A stretch of DNA of 64,000 nt from Holophagales bacterium (lineage in GTDB: Bacteria; Acidobacteriota; Thermoanaerobaculia; Multivoradales; Multivoraceae): the NCBI GenBank assembly GCA_009843505.1, contig VYDI01000034.1, positions 682,001-746,000 of the forward strand, read 5' to 3'. Shown here piece after piece: positions 17,610 to 26,284 of this stretch (position 1 is its first letter; each line of letters opens with the position of its first letter). The translations under genes and the position numbers were made by a program. The notes under the pieces are model-generated. The model did not search any database and was not told where the DNA came from. It saw nothing but the letters and a program-made list of their open reading frames with translations.

Positions 17610-18196
17610 CAGAACCCCCAGCCGATGCCGGCGGTGTACACGTAGCGGTCGGCGTCCTCGTGAGCGGAGCTGATCCGCCGCAGGACGCCCAGGTTGAACG
17701 TGATGCGAGGCAGCGCGAACTGCCCTTCGAAGCCGGCCAGCGTCTGGCGCGCCGGATCGAGTTCGGAGTCTCCCCAGGTGCGGACCAGGACGGCGCGAGC
17801 GCTCCAGCCGACGTAGACGTTGTTCAGGAAGCCGGAACGCGGCTTGTGCGTGGCAATCACGCGCGCATAGCCGACGCCGAGCTGTCCTCCCGCGGAACCT
17901 GGTTCAATCTGCGCGACGAACCCGCGGTACTCGCAGAACGTGGTGCAGTCGTAGCTGGCGGGCATCCGCGCCAGAACGGCTCCGGCACCTGCCGAGAAGT
18001 CAAGAGGAATCGAGTACCGGACCCGCGCGATGCCGAGCCAGCGGAGCGAGGTCTCGTCGACGTCTGCTTGCACGCGGTCGCCGGTTTCGCTCGACGAGGG
18101 TTCGGCCCGCGGGTCGTCGCCGACCTCCTGTGCCGCCACGGACAACGCCTGGAGAACGATGACCAGGGCGCCCACCGCGAGCGGGGTGTTGGGCAT
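17609..18196 (-). CDS. Small outer-membrane beta-barrel-like protein
   Basis: 195 residues. Signal peptide to about residue 22 (LSVAAQ). The rest alternates hydrophobic and polar residues with many aromatic strand ends (LRWLGIARVRYSI, LGVGYARVIATH, VYVGWSARAVLVRTW) and finishes YTAGIGWGF with a terminal Phe, the outer-membrane assembly signal. It is the first gene of the run with the two genes that follow, one of which is a PhoD phosphatase. A transport or structural role is inferred; no family was recognised. Confidence 0.68.
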   Translation of the reverse strand: MPNTPLAVGALVIVLQALSVAAQEVGDDPRAEPSSSETGDRVQADVDETSLRWLGIARVRYSIPLDFSAGAGAVLARMPASYDCTTFCEYRGFVAQIEPGSAGGQLGVGYARVIATHKPRSGFLNNVYVGWSARAVLVRTWGDSELDPARQTLAGFEGQFALPRITFNLGVLRRISSAHEDADRYVYTAGIGWGF

Positions 18197-18213
18197 CGTC
18201 GACGGAATCTCCT

Positions 18214-18310
18214 GCGGGGCCTCTGCCCCGCCATCCTATTAGGCGGAGCCGGCCCGACGGCCGGCGCGCCATTCCGGCCGCCTTCGGCGGCAGCGGGTCA
18301 GAGGACCCGC
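18214..18310. repeat. Four consecutive perfect hairpins
   Basis: The gap between the TonB receptor end and the outer-membrane protein start contains GCGGGGC-CTCT-GCCCCGC (18214-18231), GCCGGCC-CGAC-GGCCGGC (18248-18265), GCCGCC-TTC-GGCGGC (18277-18291) and GCGGGTC-AGAG-GACCCGC (18293-18310). The last belongs to repeat copy D. It may end transcription or stabilise the receptor mRNA; no T-run follows, so a rho-independent terminator is unproven. Confidence 0.65.
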
Positions 18311-18319
18311 GCACCCAGT
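18293..18319 (-). repeat. REP-like hairpin repeat, copy D (variant stem)
   Basis: On the minus strand, ACTGGGTGC is followed directly by GCGGGTC-CTCT-GACCCGC. The head and 7-4-7 architecture match copies A-C, but both stem arms differ together, so pairing is conserved while sequence is not. It begins 4 bases after the TonB receptor stop codon. Confidence 0.6.
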
Positions 18320-18322
18320 TTC

Positions 18323-21300
18323 CTAGTTGCCGAAGCGGTAGCTCATGACCGCCTTCAGGCGACGGCCCTTCGGGTTCGCTGTCAGGGCGTCGAAGGACTG
18401 CTCGAAGAAGACGAGCGGCGGGTCCTCGTCGGTCAGGTTGATCGCCGACAGGGCGAGATCGAAACCGAACCGCGGGAAGCGCCACAGGAACGTCAGATCG
18501 AACGTGAGCCACTCATCGATCGGCAGCAGTTCGGGCGGTGTCCAGGCCACGTTGCTGTCTTCGTAGGACGAGATGTGGTTGGCCCAACCGATCAGGCTGT
18601 AATCGCCCCAGCGATAGCCGAGCGAGGCCCGTGTCTTCATCTCCGGCAGCGGCGGCGCGATCGGCGTGTCACGGTTCAGCAGGCCGACGACGTCCTTCTG
18701 CTCACGGTAGACGACGCCGTCAAGTTCGAGCTTCTTCAGTTCGTAGCTCTGCGTGTACGTGCTGTCCACGCCGAAGGACAGCTCCCCCGGGCCCGCATCC
18801 ATGTGACCGTGAAGGTGGAAGTCGAAGCCAGACGTCTTGATGCCCGGCCAGTTGATCAGGTCGATCCGCACCCTCTCGATGTCGCCGGGAACGCAGGAAC
18901 CGTCCGTTGCGCCGCCGGGGCAGACGACTCTCCCCATGACCGCGCCTAACGCCGCCTGGTTGCCGCCGTAGCCTTCCGCGTAGAGCCGCACGACCTCCTG
19001 CTGCGGCAGCGGGGCGATCACGTCGTCGAAGTCGTAGCTCCAGTAATCGAGCGTCACGTCGATACCGGGCGAGGCGAAGAGGACCAGGCCCAGGTTGTAG
19101 GTGAACGCCTGCTCCGGCAGCAGTGACCGGCTGCCGAAGGCGTCGACCGCCTTGTAGACGCCGACCGTGTTCAGGTACTCCAGCGTGGTGCGAACCTCCT
19201 CATTCAGATCATCGACCGAGGGGGCCCGGAACGTCGTCTGGACCGACGTGCGGAACGACAGCACGTGACCTTCGCCCGCCGAGAGCTGCCAGCGGCCCGA
19301 GAACTTCGGATCGAAGCTGTCGATCGCGTCGTGGAGCTCGTAGTTCGCCGCGAACTGCATGTCGCCACGGAGCGCGTTGACGGACAGCTCGCCGAACGTC
19401 CGGTGAACCGCCTGGGAGTCGCCGTACGGGTAGTAGCCCGAGGAGAAGGTGAAGGTGCCGGCGCGCGCCCCCCTCTGCCTTCCGGTGGCCGGGTCGACAC
19501 AGGACCGGTCGCCAGGCACCACGCAGGGATTCAGTGCGTAGTTGCCGACCGCGTTCGGGATCGCGCTCACATCGACGTGGCGGTACTGATAACCGAACGC
19601 GTAGTCGAGCCTCTCAGGCAGCCAGTTGCCCGACAGCGTCGCCTCGGCGACGACGAGTTCCGCCTCGTTCTCGACGTTCACCTGTTCGTTGATCCAGTCG
19701 AGCATGGCTCGGTTGTTTTGCAGGCCCGCGACGTACATCGGATTTGGGCTGTTCTCCCACGGTGCACCCGGCTGGGCCGAGAACTCGATCGCGTTGCCGA
19801 ACGGGTTGTAGTAGTGGCAGTCGCCGGTGCCGGCCTGAGCCGAACCGGTATCCCCAAGCCGCATCCCCGAGGGGCTCGTGTCGTCGGCCACCACGCCGAC
19901 GCCGCAGTTCGGGCCGCCGTAGCCGCGGAAGGCGAGGAACTTGCGGTACGCGTACTCTGCCGGGTGGTTCATGTTGCCCGTCGCGCGCGAGTAGTTCACC
20001 CCGACGTCCAGGTTGGCCGCCTTGCCGCCGATCGACAGCTCGTGGTCGATGTTCGCTGCGATTCGGGTCGTCTCCGTGCCCCGCTCCAGGCCGCGGCCGG
20101 GACCCGCATTGCCGACCAGGCGACCGTAGAAGTACCAGTCGTCCTGCAGGCAGTCTTCCCCGGTGGCGAAGCCGCCCATTCCGGGGGAGCTGTTGCAGAA
20201 CTCCCGGCGCCCCGGGTGGTCGTTGGAGATCAACTGCAGGCCGTCCAGCAACGACACCGGCGGGAAGGAAGGCGTGGTCACGTAGTTGGGGATGTTCGAC
20301 TCCGCGAAGAGTGCCTCCACGTGGTACGTCGTGCCCTCAGCCAGCGGACCGTTCAACTCGGCGAAGAACCGGTTCGTCTCGGTCGCCTCGATCAGGCTGT
20401 CCCACGGCTGATAGCGGAAGGCGCAGGTCCAGCCCCGGTCGTAGCCGCCGAGGCCGTTGCATGCGGGATCGACGAAGTAGTCCGTGCCGGCAGTGCCATT
20501 GCGTGCCCGGGCCAGCTCCTCGACGAACGCGGAGGAACTCTCGCCGCCCGTGAGGTTCGGTTGCAGGAAGATGCCGGGATTGCCGGTGTTGGACCAACCC
20601 CAGAACCAACCGGTGGCCCGATCCTGAAGCGTGTACGGCCGCTCCCGGGCGCCGAGATGCGAACGCTCCGCGCGCTCGAGCGAGAAGACGAGGTGATGGT
20701 CCGAACCGCCCAGCTTGCCGCCCCAGATGGCGCCCGCCGAAGAGTCGCCGGCCCCGTCCATGCTCTCGTGCGAGAGCGCGACCTCGAACCCGGTGAACTC
20801 GTCGCGGGTGACGAAGTTGGCGACCCCGGCCACGGCGTCCGAACCGTAGATCGCGGCCGCGCCTTCCTTCAGCACTTCGATGCGATCGATGGCAATCGAA
20901 GGGAAGGCGTTGATGTCGACGAAGCGGCCGCCGAACAACCGGGCCGGAAGCGCCGTCTGGCGCCGGCCGTTGAGCAGGACCAGGGTCCGCGACGCCCCAA
21001 GGCCCCGGAGATTCACGTTGGCGACATTCTCCGGCACCGCCGTCCCCTGGTCGTTGTACCAACTGTTCGCCTCGCCGATGACGCCGGACGAAGCAGTCAG
21101 GTTCTTGAACAGATCGACCGCCTGCAGGGACCCCTGCTCCTTCTGGAGCTCCCGGTTCAGTATCTCGACGGCGTAGGGGAGGTCGACGGCCGGTTCCTCG
21201 ATCGCCGAGCCGGTGACGACGACCACGTCGTGGGCGTGAAAGTCGAGCACGCCCTCTTCTTCGCCGTGTTCTTCACCCTCGTGGTCCTCGTCGTCGTGCT

Positions 21301-21418
21301 CCTCGTCCTCCTGGGGGGGAGGCGCGCCGGAATCGCTGCCGGCTCCAGCAGCGAAAGCCGTTCCCCAGCTAGCCACCAGGAGCAACGTGAGCAGGATCAA
21401 CAGGGTTTTGGCGTGCAT
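18323..21418 (-). CDS. TonB-dependent receptor with His/acid-rich N-terminal segment
   Basis: 1031 residues, ATG preceded by AAGGAGG. Signal peptide to about residue 24. Residues 30-65 are dominated by Asp, Glu and His (EDEEHDDEDHEGEEHGEEEG). The plug domain follows (VVVVTGSAIEEPAVDLPYAVEIL, GLGASRTLVLLNGRR, IDRIEVLKEGAAAIYGSDAVAGV), then a 22-strand barrel with a closing LKAVMSYRFGN. It imports a ligand using TonB energy. The plug resembles receptors for carbohydrates and peptides in proteobacteria, so the acid/His segment is the only hint of metal. Substrate unknown. Confidence 0.92.
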   Translation of the reverse strand: MHAKTLLILLTLLLVASWGTAFAAGAGSDSGAPPPQEDEEHDDEDHEGEEHGEEEGVLDFHAHDVVVVTGSAIEEPAVDLPYAVEILNRELQKEQGSLQAVDLFKNLTASSGVIGEANSWYNDQGTAVPENVANVNLRGLGASRTLVLLNGRRQTALPARLFGGRFVDINAFPSIAIDRIEVLKEGAAAIYGSDAVAGVANFVTRDEFTGFEVALSHESMDGAGDSSAGAIWGGKLGGSDHHLVFSLERAERSHLGARERPYTLQDRATGWFWGWSNTGNPGIFLQPNLTGGESSSAFVEELARARNGTAGTDYFVDPACNGLGGYDRGWTCAFRYQPWDSLIEATETNRFFAELNGPLAEGTTYHVEALFAESNIPNYVTTPSFPPVSLLDGLQLISNDHPGRREFCNSSPGMGGFATGEDCLQDDWYFYGRLVGNAGPGRGLERGTETTRIAANIDHELSIGGKAANLDVGVNYSRATGNMNHPAEYAYRKFLAFRGYGGPNCGVGVVADDTSPSGMRLGDTGSAQAGTGDCHYYNPFGNAIEFSAQPGAPWENSPNPMYVAGLQNNRAMLDWINEQVNVENEAELVVAEATLSGNWLPERLDYAFGYQYRHVDVSAIPNAVGNYALNPCVVPGDRSCVDPATGRQRGARAGTFTFSSGYYPYGDSQAVHRTFGELSVNALRGDMQFAANYELHDAIDSFDPKFSGRWQLSAGEGHVLSFRTSVQTTFRAPSVDDLNEEVRTTLEYLNTVGVYKAVDAFGSRSLLPEQAFTYNLGLVLFASPGIDVTLDYWSYDFDDVIAPLPQQEVVRLYAEGYGGNQAALGAVMGRVVCPGGATDGSCVPGDIERVRIDLINWPGIKTSGFDFHLHGHMDAGPGELSFGVDSTYTQSYELKKLELDGVVYREQKDVVGLLNRDTPIAPPLPEMKTRASLGYRWGDYSLIGWANHISSYEDSNVAWTPPELLPIDEWLTFDLTFLWRFPRFGFDLALSAINLTDEDPPLVFFEQSFDALTANPKGRRLKAVMSYRFGN

Positions 21419-21582
21419 TTCGCCTCCTTACTCCGGTTCGGACAGTGATGAGCGGCTCGTCGTCAGGCAGGCGTCGACCTACCAACCGGATCGCGAGCAA
21501 CACGAGGGCCTGTGCGGAGGATGATACTCCCAACTGGGAGATCGCCTTCTCAACTAAGATCAACGCTCAACAGGAGGTCCAG

Positions 21583-22029
21583 ATGTCCCGACGAGTCCAC
21601 CGAGTCCTGCCCGTGGCCATTCTCGCGCTGACCCTGAGCGCGACCGGTCCCTCCCTCGCCCATCACGCCTTCTCCGCGGAGTTCGACGCGAACCTGCCGA
21701 TCAAGGTGGAGGGCAAGATCACCAAGGTGGAGTGGATCAACCCGCACGCATGGGTCCACGTCGAAACCACCCTGGACAGCGGCGAGACCATGACATGGGA
21801 ACTTGAGGCCGGCACGCCCAACACCCTGGTGCGCCGCGGTCTGACCCGCACCCTGCTGAGGCCCGGCACGGAAGTCGTCGTCCGCGGCTACCAGAGCAAG
21901 GACCAGCTCTGCACGCCGAACTGCCGCGGCAGCGGCCGTGACATGAAGCTTCCCGACGGCCGCAGCCTGTTCATGGGTTCCTCCGGCACCGGCGCGCCGC
22001 GCGACGGCGCCGACCCGACCGAGCAGTAG
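21583..22029 (+). CDS. DUF6152 secreted protein
   Basis: 148 residues from the ATG at 21583, which has AGGAGG 5 nt upstream; the frame is open to 21445 without a site. Signal peptide to about residue 25, cleaved before HHAFSAEFD. The DUF6152 hallmark is present: HHAF.AEFD, VEGKITKVEWINPHAWVHV and WELEAGTPNTLVRRG, a small OB-like beta domain. No function is established. It converges with a PDLQGxW-family operon across a single base (22030). Confidence 0.85.
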   Translation: MSRRVHRVLPVAILALTLSATGPSLAHHAFSAEFDANLPIKVEGKITKVEWINPHAWVHVETTLDSGETMTWELEAGTPNTLVRRGLTRTLLRPGTEVVVRGYQSKDQLCTPNCRGSGRDMKLPDGRSLFMGSSGTGAPRDGADPTEQ

Positions 22030-22030
22030 A

Positions 22031-22150
22031 TCAGCCGTCGCTGGTGGCCTGGCTCGGTTCCTCGTCGTCGTCCAGCACGCCGAAGGAGGCAACAACCTCC
22101 AGGCCGATGAAGACCACGGCCAGCAGGATGAAGAACTCGAAATCAGTCAC
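22031..22150 (-). CDS. 39-residue single-pass membrane protein
   Basis: A GTG at 22150 overlaps the TGA of the preceding gene in the classic GTGA arrangement. The frame codes a short N-terminus (VTDFEFF), one membrane helix of about 20 residues rich in Ile, Leu and Val, and an acidic tail (DDDEEPSQATSDG), ending at TGA 22031. The coupling and the hydrophobic/acidic layout favour a real gene. It may be a small subunit or anchor for the coupled secreted protein. No homologue is known to me. Confidence 0.55.
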   Translation of the reverse strand: MTDFEFFILLAVVFIGLEVVASFGVLDDDEEPSQATSDG

Positions 22151-23217
22151 TGGTCCTGCTCCTCCTTCGCCGCCTCCAGCGCCTCCCGGGCAGCGTCAAC
22201 ACGGTTCTGGCCGCCGTACCAGCTCGCCAGCCAGTCCTTGCCGTCTTCGGCGGTGCCTTGCTGCTCGCGGTGGCGGGCGCCGCGGAGCATGAGGGTCATC
22301 GCACGGTTGCCCTCGTGGCAGGCGTACTCGAGGACCGGGTCGTCGCTCCGCCGCATCTCGAGGGCGCTCGTCCAGGGAGCTTCGAAGGACTCGGGGTCGT
22401 CGACGGTGTACTCGTAGAGCAGGGCGTCCGAACCGGTGCGCGTGAAGCGCTCGGTCAGGATCAGGTTCGGCCCGGTCCCCCGGTAGGCCGTGTGCTCGGT
22501 GTAGTTCTTCGTCGTCACGACGAACGTGTCACCCTCCCAGACACCCGACGAGTCGCCCTTCCAGAAACGCATGCTCTCGTCCGCGTGCTCCCGGCCATCG
22601 GTGGGGATGACCCTGTGATCGTTGATCATCTCGGTCATGATCGCGACGTAGCCCGGCGACTGGAAGATCTCCATCATGTTGTTGTAAGCGCCCGGCGTCA
22701 TCGGCGGACCGGCATTGAAGCCGATGATGCAGCGCTCGTACGAGTTCCGCTCTTCCGGGCCGGCCGGCGGCTGGCCCCAGAGGGCGTAGCGCTCGTTCAC
22801 CCGGCGGATCGCCCCGTCCGTCATCTTCGGCAAGCGGCCGTTCGGCGGATCGATCACCAGGGACGTCCGCATCGTGCCGGAGACCTTGTCACCTAGGTCG
22901 AGCCAGAAGGAGTTGTAGCCCACATCGACGTCGCCCTGGCTGGGATCGACATCGCTACCTCCCTGCGCCTCGCGCGCGGCACGCGCCTCCCGGCGCCGTT
23001 GCTCAAGGGCCGCCGCCTCTTCGGCGGTCAGGGTCGCCTTGTCACCGAACTCCGCCGGCCGCTCGAGCGGCGTGATCGAGCGGTAGTCCCAGGTGCCCTG
23101 CAGGTCCGGAACGCCCCAGGACGTGACGAGCTTCTCATCCTCGGCGTACACGGCCCCGGTGACGACCAGGGCGGCGACGACGAGAACGACGGTGCTTGCG
23201 GACAGTCGGTGCTTCAT
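22147..23217 (-). CDS. Secreted PDLQGxW-family protein (paralogue 1 of 5)
   Basis: 356 residues from the ATG at 23217, preceded by AAAGGAGT. Signal peptide to about residue 24. Family features: WGVPDLQGTWDYRSITPLERP after the signal, a charged helix (LTAEEAAALEQRRREARAA), SLVIDPPNGRLPKMT, VWEGDTFVVTTKNY, ERFTRTG, YEYTVDDPESFEAPWT and LEYACHEGNRAM. I know of no function. Adjacent genes are paralogue 2 upstream, a coupled 39-residue membrane protein downstream and a convergent DUF6152 gene. Association with DUF6152 and PQQ dehydrogenases suggests a periplasmic redox-linked role, which is inference. Confidence 0.78.
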   Translation of the reverse strand: MKHRLSASTVVLVVAALVVTGAVYAEDEKLVTSWGVPDLQGTWDYRSITPLERPAEFGDKATLTAEEAAALEQRRREARAAREAQGGSDVDPSQGDVDVGYNSFWLDLGDKVSGTMRTSLVIDPPNGRLPKMTDGAIRRVNERYALWGQPPAGPEERNSYERCIIGFNAGPPMTPGAYNNMMEIFQSPGYVAIMTEMINDHRVIPTDGREHADESMRFWKGDSSGVWEGDTFVVTTKNYTEHTAYRGTGPNLILTERFTRTGSDALLYEYTVDDPESFEAPWTSALEMRRSDDPVLEYACHEGNRAMTLMLRGARHREQQGTAEDGKDWLASWYGGQNRVDAAREALEAAKEEQDQ

Positions 23218-23231
23218 GACTTCGACTCCTT

Positions 23232-24047
23232 TCACTCTGGCGTCGCCCCGCGGCGCAGATGGCCGTAGGCCGCGTCCTCTCCCCCGAGCGGAATGCACTT
23301 GAACTCGAGCAGGCGCGCGTTTTCTTCAAGGCGCCGGTAGAGCGGCATGCTGATCGTCCATGGCTCGGTGAACACGTTCGGGTCGGTGATCGTCACCTCG
23401 TAGTGCATCGAGTCCGGTCCGGTGCGCGTGTAGCGTTCGACGACCTGGAGCTCCTCGCTGTGGAAGTTGCCCGAGGCGTCGAACCAGGTGTCGGCGACCT
23501 GGTCCGTGACCTCGACCACCAGAGTGTCGCCCTCCCAGCGCCCGAGCGAGTAGCCCATCCAGGACGGCAACACCGCTCTGGTGCCTGGGCGGTCGAGCCG
23601 AACCGCGCGGCTGTTGCCGCCCCACTCGTAGGCGAAGAAGACCGCCTTCGGGGTCTGCACGATCTGGAACGGCAACGGCATGTAGTTGGCCCGCGGAATG
23701 CCCGGAATGAAGCACTTCGCCGCCGGGTCCAGGTTCAGCCAGTCCGCCCGGTTCGCGTTGCGCTGCTCGAGCGCCCAGTCCTGGTAGGGAATCTCGCCGC
23801 CCTCGACCACGCTCAGCCCGGCCGGGATCGCGCCCAAGGCCCCATACTCGGGCACCGGAGTGCGCCGCGCCTGGTGAGCTTCGAGGTCCCAGTGCGCGCT
23901 GTTCATCGCCTGCCAGATGCCATTGAGATCCGGATCGCCGTCCGGCGTCCTCGGCGCCTGGTGAGCGCCTTCCTGTACCTGCGCCGCCGCAGACACGGCG
24001 AGAAGCAGCATCGCCGGCAGCGACACGGCCAAGCTGAACTCTTTCAT
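23232..24047 (-). CDS. Short PDLQGxW-family protein (paralogue 2 of 5)
   Basis: 271 residues, shorter than the other four. Signal peptide to about residue 22. The family entry motif is altered to DPDLNGIWQAMN, and the middle lacks the charged helix. It retains the core: GRWEGDTLVVEVTDQ, VERYTRTGPDSMHYEVTITDP, FTEPWTISMPL and an ending LEFKCIPLGG where the others have EYACHEGN. It probably represents a divergent subfamily. It lies 14 nt upstream of paralogue 1 and downstream of the cytochrome c-PQQ gene, all minus strand. A -10-like TATAGT 8 nt before its ATG suggests it has its own leaderless promoter. Confidence 0.75.
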   Translation of the reverse strand: MKEFSLAVSLPAMLLLAVSAAAQVQEGAHQAPRTPDGDPDLNGIWQAMNSAHWDLEAHQARRTPVPEYGALGAIPAGLSVVEGGEIPYQDWALEQRNANRADWLNLDPAAKCFIPGIPRANYMPLPFQIVQTPKAVFFAYEWGGNSRAVRLDRPGTRAVLPSWMGYSLGRWEGDTLVVEVTDQVADTWFDASGNFHSEELQVVERYTRTGPDSMHYEVTITDPNVFTEPWTISMPLYRRLEENARLLEFKCIPLGGEDAAYGHLRRGATPE

Positions 24048-24055
24048 GATGGCGG

Positions 24056-24061
24056 ACTATA
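24056..24061 (-). promoter_or_regulatory. -10-like hexamer TATAGT
   Basis: TATAGT ends 8 nt before the ATG at 24047 with no ribosome-binding site. It is the closest match to TATAAT among the leaderless candidates here, together with TAGTAT at 26292-26297. Confidence 0.45.
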
Positions 24062-24073
24062 GCGAAGGCCAGG

Positions 24074-26284
24074 CTACGGGAGGCGGAACACGAACAGGCC
24101 GTTACCGCTTTGCGGATAGCGGATCTCCGGGCTGACTCGGGCTGGAACGAAACGCGGACTGCCGCCTCCGAGCCCCGTCGACACCGCCACGTACTGGACA
24201 CCGTCGACCTCGTAGCTGACCGGGAAGCCCTGCACCGAGGTCGGCAAGCGGGTTCCCCAGAGCTCTCGACCCGTTGCGGTGTCCCAGGCCCGGAACCGCC
24301 GGTCGATGTCGCCGGCGAAGACGACGCCGCCGGCCGTGGTCAGGGCCGCGGTGAGGAAGGCCGGCCGCTGCTCGATGCTCCAGACCTCCTCCATCGTGTC
24401 CACGTCGTAGGCCGCGAGCTTGCCGAGGCGTCCTTCCGTACCGGGCATCTCGAACCACTTCCGGTCCGCCCGCTCGCCGCCCGCCCCCTCTTCGAAGCGT
24501 GGCTCGCGGCCGGAGATGTCGAGGCAGCTCTGGCTCAGCGGCACGACCAGCAACCCGTGCGCGGGGCTGTAGGAGGAGGCCTGCCAGTTGTGGCCTCCGG
24601 CCGTGCTGGGACAGACCGAGACCCACTCCCCGACTTCGGCCGACGCGATGTCCTCGCGGTAGCGGACCTCACCGGTCTCGCGGTCGATGTAATCGAAGAC
24701 GTTCTGGAACACCATCTCCTCGAGCGCGACGAAGGAGCCGTCCGTGCGGTCGAGCTTCCACAGGATGCCGTGCTTGCCGGACGTAAGCAGGAACTTCCGT
24801 CCACCGCGGTCGACCAGGACCTGCTCGAACGCCTCGTCGAGGTCGAGGGCCTCGCCGGGGACGTGCTGCCGGTAGAAGACGATCTCCCCGTCGCCGGGCC
24901 GCATCGCCAGGGTCGAGTTCGTGTAGAGCACCTCGTGGTCGATCGTCAGGCCTCTACTCGCCGGCACCCAGGGCTTGGCCTGTGCCACCGGCCAGTAGAT
25001 GAGCTCCAGTTCAGGGTCGTAGCTACCGGGGATCCAGGAGTCGCCGCCGCCGCGCAGCATGAGCGGCAGATCGCCCCAGGTGTCGCCTCCGGGCTCCCCG
25101 GGACGAGCGATGGTGTACGTGCGCCACCGCTCTTCGCCGGTTTCGGCGTCGTGGGCGGTGATGAAGCAACTGTCCTCGTAGTAGCGGATGCAACCGTTGA
25201 TGCCGTTCACCACGAGCCCATCTCCTTGGGCGGCTCGTCCGACTCCCGCGTCGCGACCGCCTTGGGAACGGCCGTCCGGCACCACGATCGGACCGCTCGT
25301 GTTCCGGTACCGCTTCTCCGGATCGGCGATCTGCGTCTCCCAGAGCGGCCGCCCGCTCCGGGCGTCGAGCGCGAGCATTGCCGCGTCCTTGGTGGCGACG
25401 AAGATCCTGTCGCCCCAGATCGCGAGGTTGCGGAGCTGGTTGAACCCGCGCGCCAGATCGCCCTCCAGCCCCCGGTCGTACTCCCAGATCAGCGTGCCGG
25501 TGTCGGCCTCCAACGCCTGGATGATGTTGCCCGGGTTGGCGAGGTACATGACGCCGCGGTAGACCAGCGGCGTCGGCTGATTCACGCCGTCGGCCATCGC
25601 CCATGACCAGGCCATCCGCAGGTCGCCGACATTGTCCGTGTCGATCTGATCCAGCGGGCTGTGGCCCTGACCGTCGTAGGTCCGCCGGAACATCAACCAG
25701 TCGCCGGGGGCCGGGTCGAGCAGCATTCCGGTCGTCACCGGTTCGAAGTCCTCGATCTCCCGTTCCCCAGGCGGCGTGACGCGCTCCTCCTCCGCTTCGG
25801 CAAGAGCGCTGACGTCGCGTTCCGCGGCCACGGCTGCGTCCCTCGGGGAGGCGGCTGCACCCCCCAACCCCAGACTGCCCAGCGACACAGCGAGACCGGA
25901 GCTGTCCGGCATCAGCGCTTCATCGCCGGCGGATGCGCCATTTCGTAGCAGCACGAAGGCAGCGAGGTCGAAGCTCTGCTGCGGCGTCAGAGAGTTCCGG
26001 TTCTCGGGCGGCATCGTGACCCGGATCGTGTCCGCGAGGTCGACGACGGCGCCCGATCCCCAGGCCTCGAGGAAGTCCGCGCCACGCAGGGGCGGCGCCT
26101 CGTTCGCACCGGCCAGACTGGAGAGGTGGCACTCGATGCAGATCGCCTCGTAGAGCGCCCGGCCCTGCTCCGCCTGTTCCGCGGTGAAGACCCGCGGCGG
26201 TTCCGGCTGTTGCGCGCCGACAACCACGGTGGCCGCTGCCAGGAACGCCAGTCCCGCCGACAACCCGCGTACACTCCGCGCCAT
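24074..26284 (-). CDS. Cytochrome c-PQQ dehydrogenase fusion
   Basis: 736 residues from the ATG at 26284. Signal peptide to about residue 24. An N-terminal class I cytochrome c domain has C49-I-E-C52-H53 and a probable Met ligand in VTMPPENR. A linker rich in Ala and Glu (130-190) leads to a quinoprotein propeller starting [20 protein letters not shown], with blades such as [33 protein letters not shown] and [13 protein letters not shown]. It would oxidise an alcohol or sugar in the periplasm and pass electrons to its own heme. The heme domain is N-terminal; in quinohemoprotein alcohol dehydrogenases it is usually C-terminal. Confidence 0.88.
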   Translation of the reverse strand: MARSVRGLSAGLAFLAAATVVVGAQQPEPPRVFTAEQAEQGRALYEAICIECHLSSLAGANEAPPLRGADFLEAWGSGAVVDLADTIRVTMPPENRNSLTPQQSFDLAAFVLLRNGASAGDEALMPDSSGLAVSLGSLGLGGAAASPRDAAVAAERDVSALAEAEEERVTPPGEREIEDFEPVTTGMLLDPAPGDWLMFRRTYDGQGHSPLDQIDTDNVGDLRMAWSWAMADGVNQPTPLVYRGVMYLANPGNIIQALEADTGTLIWEYDRGLEGDLARGFNQLRNLAIWGDRIFVATKDAAMLALDARSGRPLWETQIADPEKRYRNTSGPIVVPDGRSQGGRDAGVGRAAQGDGLVVNGINGCIRYYEDSCFITAHDAETGEERWRTYTIARPGEPGGDTWGDLPLMLRGGGDSWIPGSYDPELELIYWPVAQAKPWVPASRGLTIDHEVLYTNSTLAMRPGDGEIVFYRQHVPGEALDLDEAFEQVLVDRGGRKFLLTSGKHGILWKLDRTDGSFVALEEMVFQNVFDYIDRETGEVRYREDIASAEVGEWVSVCPSTAGGHNWQASSYSPAHGLLVVPLSQSCLDISGREPRFEEGAGGERADRKWFEMPGTEGRLGKLAAYDVDTMEEVWSIEQRPAFLTAALTTAGGVVFAGDIDRRFRAWDTATGRELWGTRLPTSVQGFPVSYEVDGVQYVAVSTGLGGGSPRFVPARVSPEIRYPQSGNGLFVFRLP
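26270..26275 (+). promoter_or_regulatory. -10-like hexamer TACACT for the epimerase gene
   Basis: TACACT ends exactly 7 nt before the plus-strand ATG at 26283, with no ribosome-binding site, so the transcript would begin at the start codon. The hexamer lies inside the coding start of the divergent PQQ gene. Confidence 0.5.
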
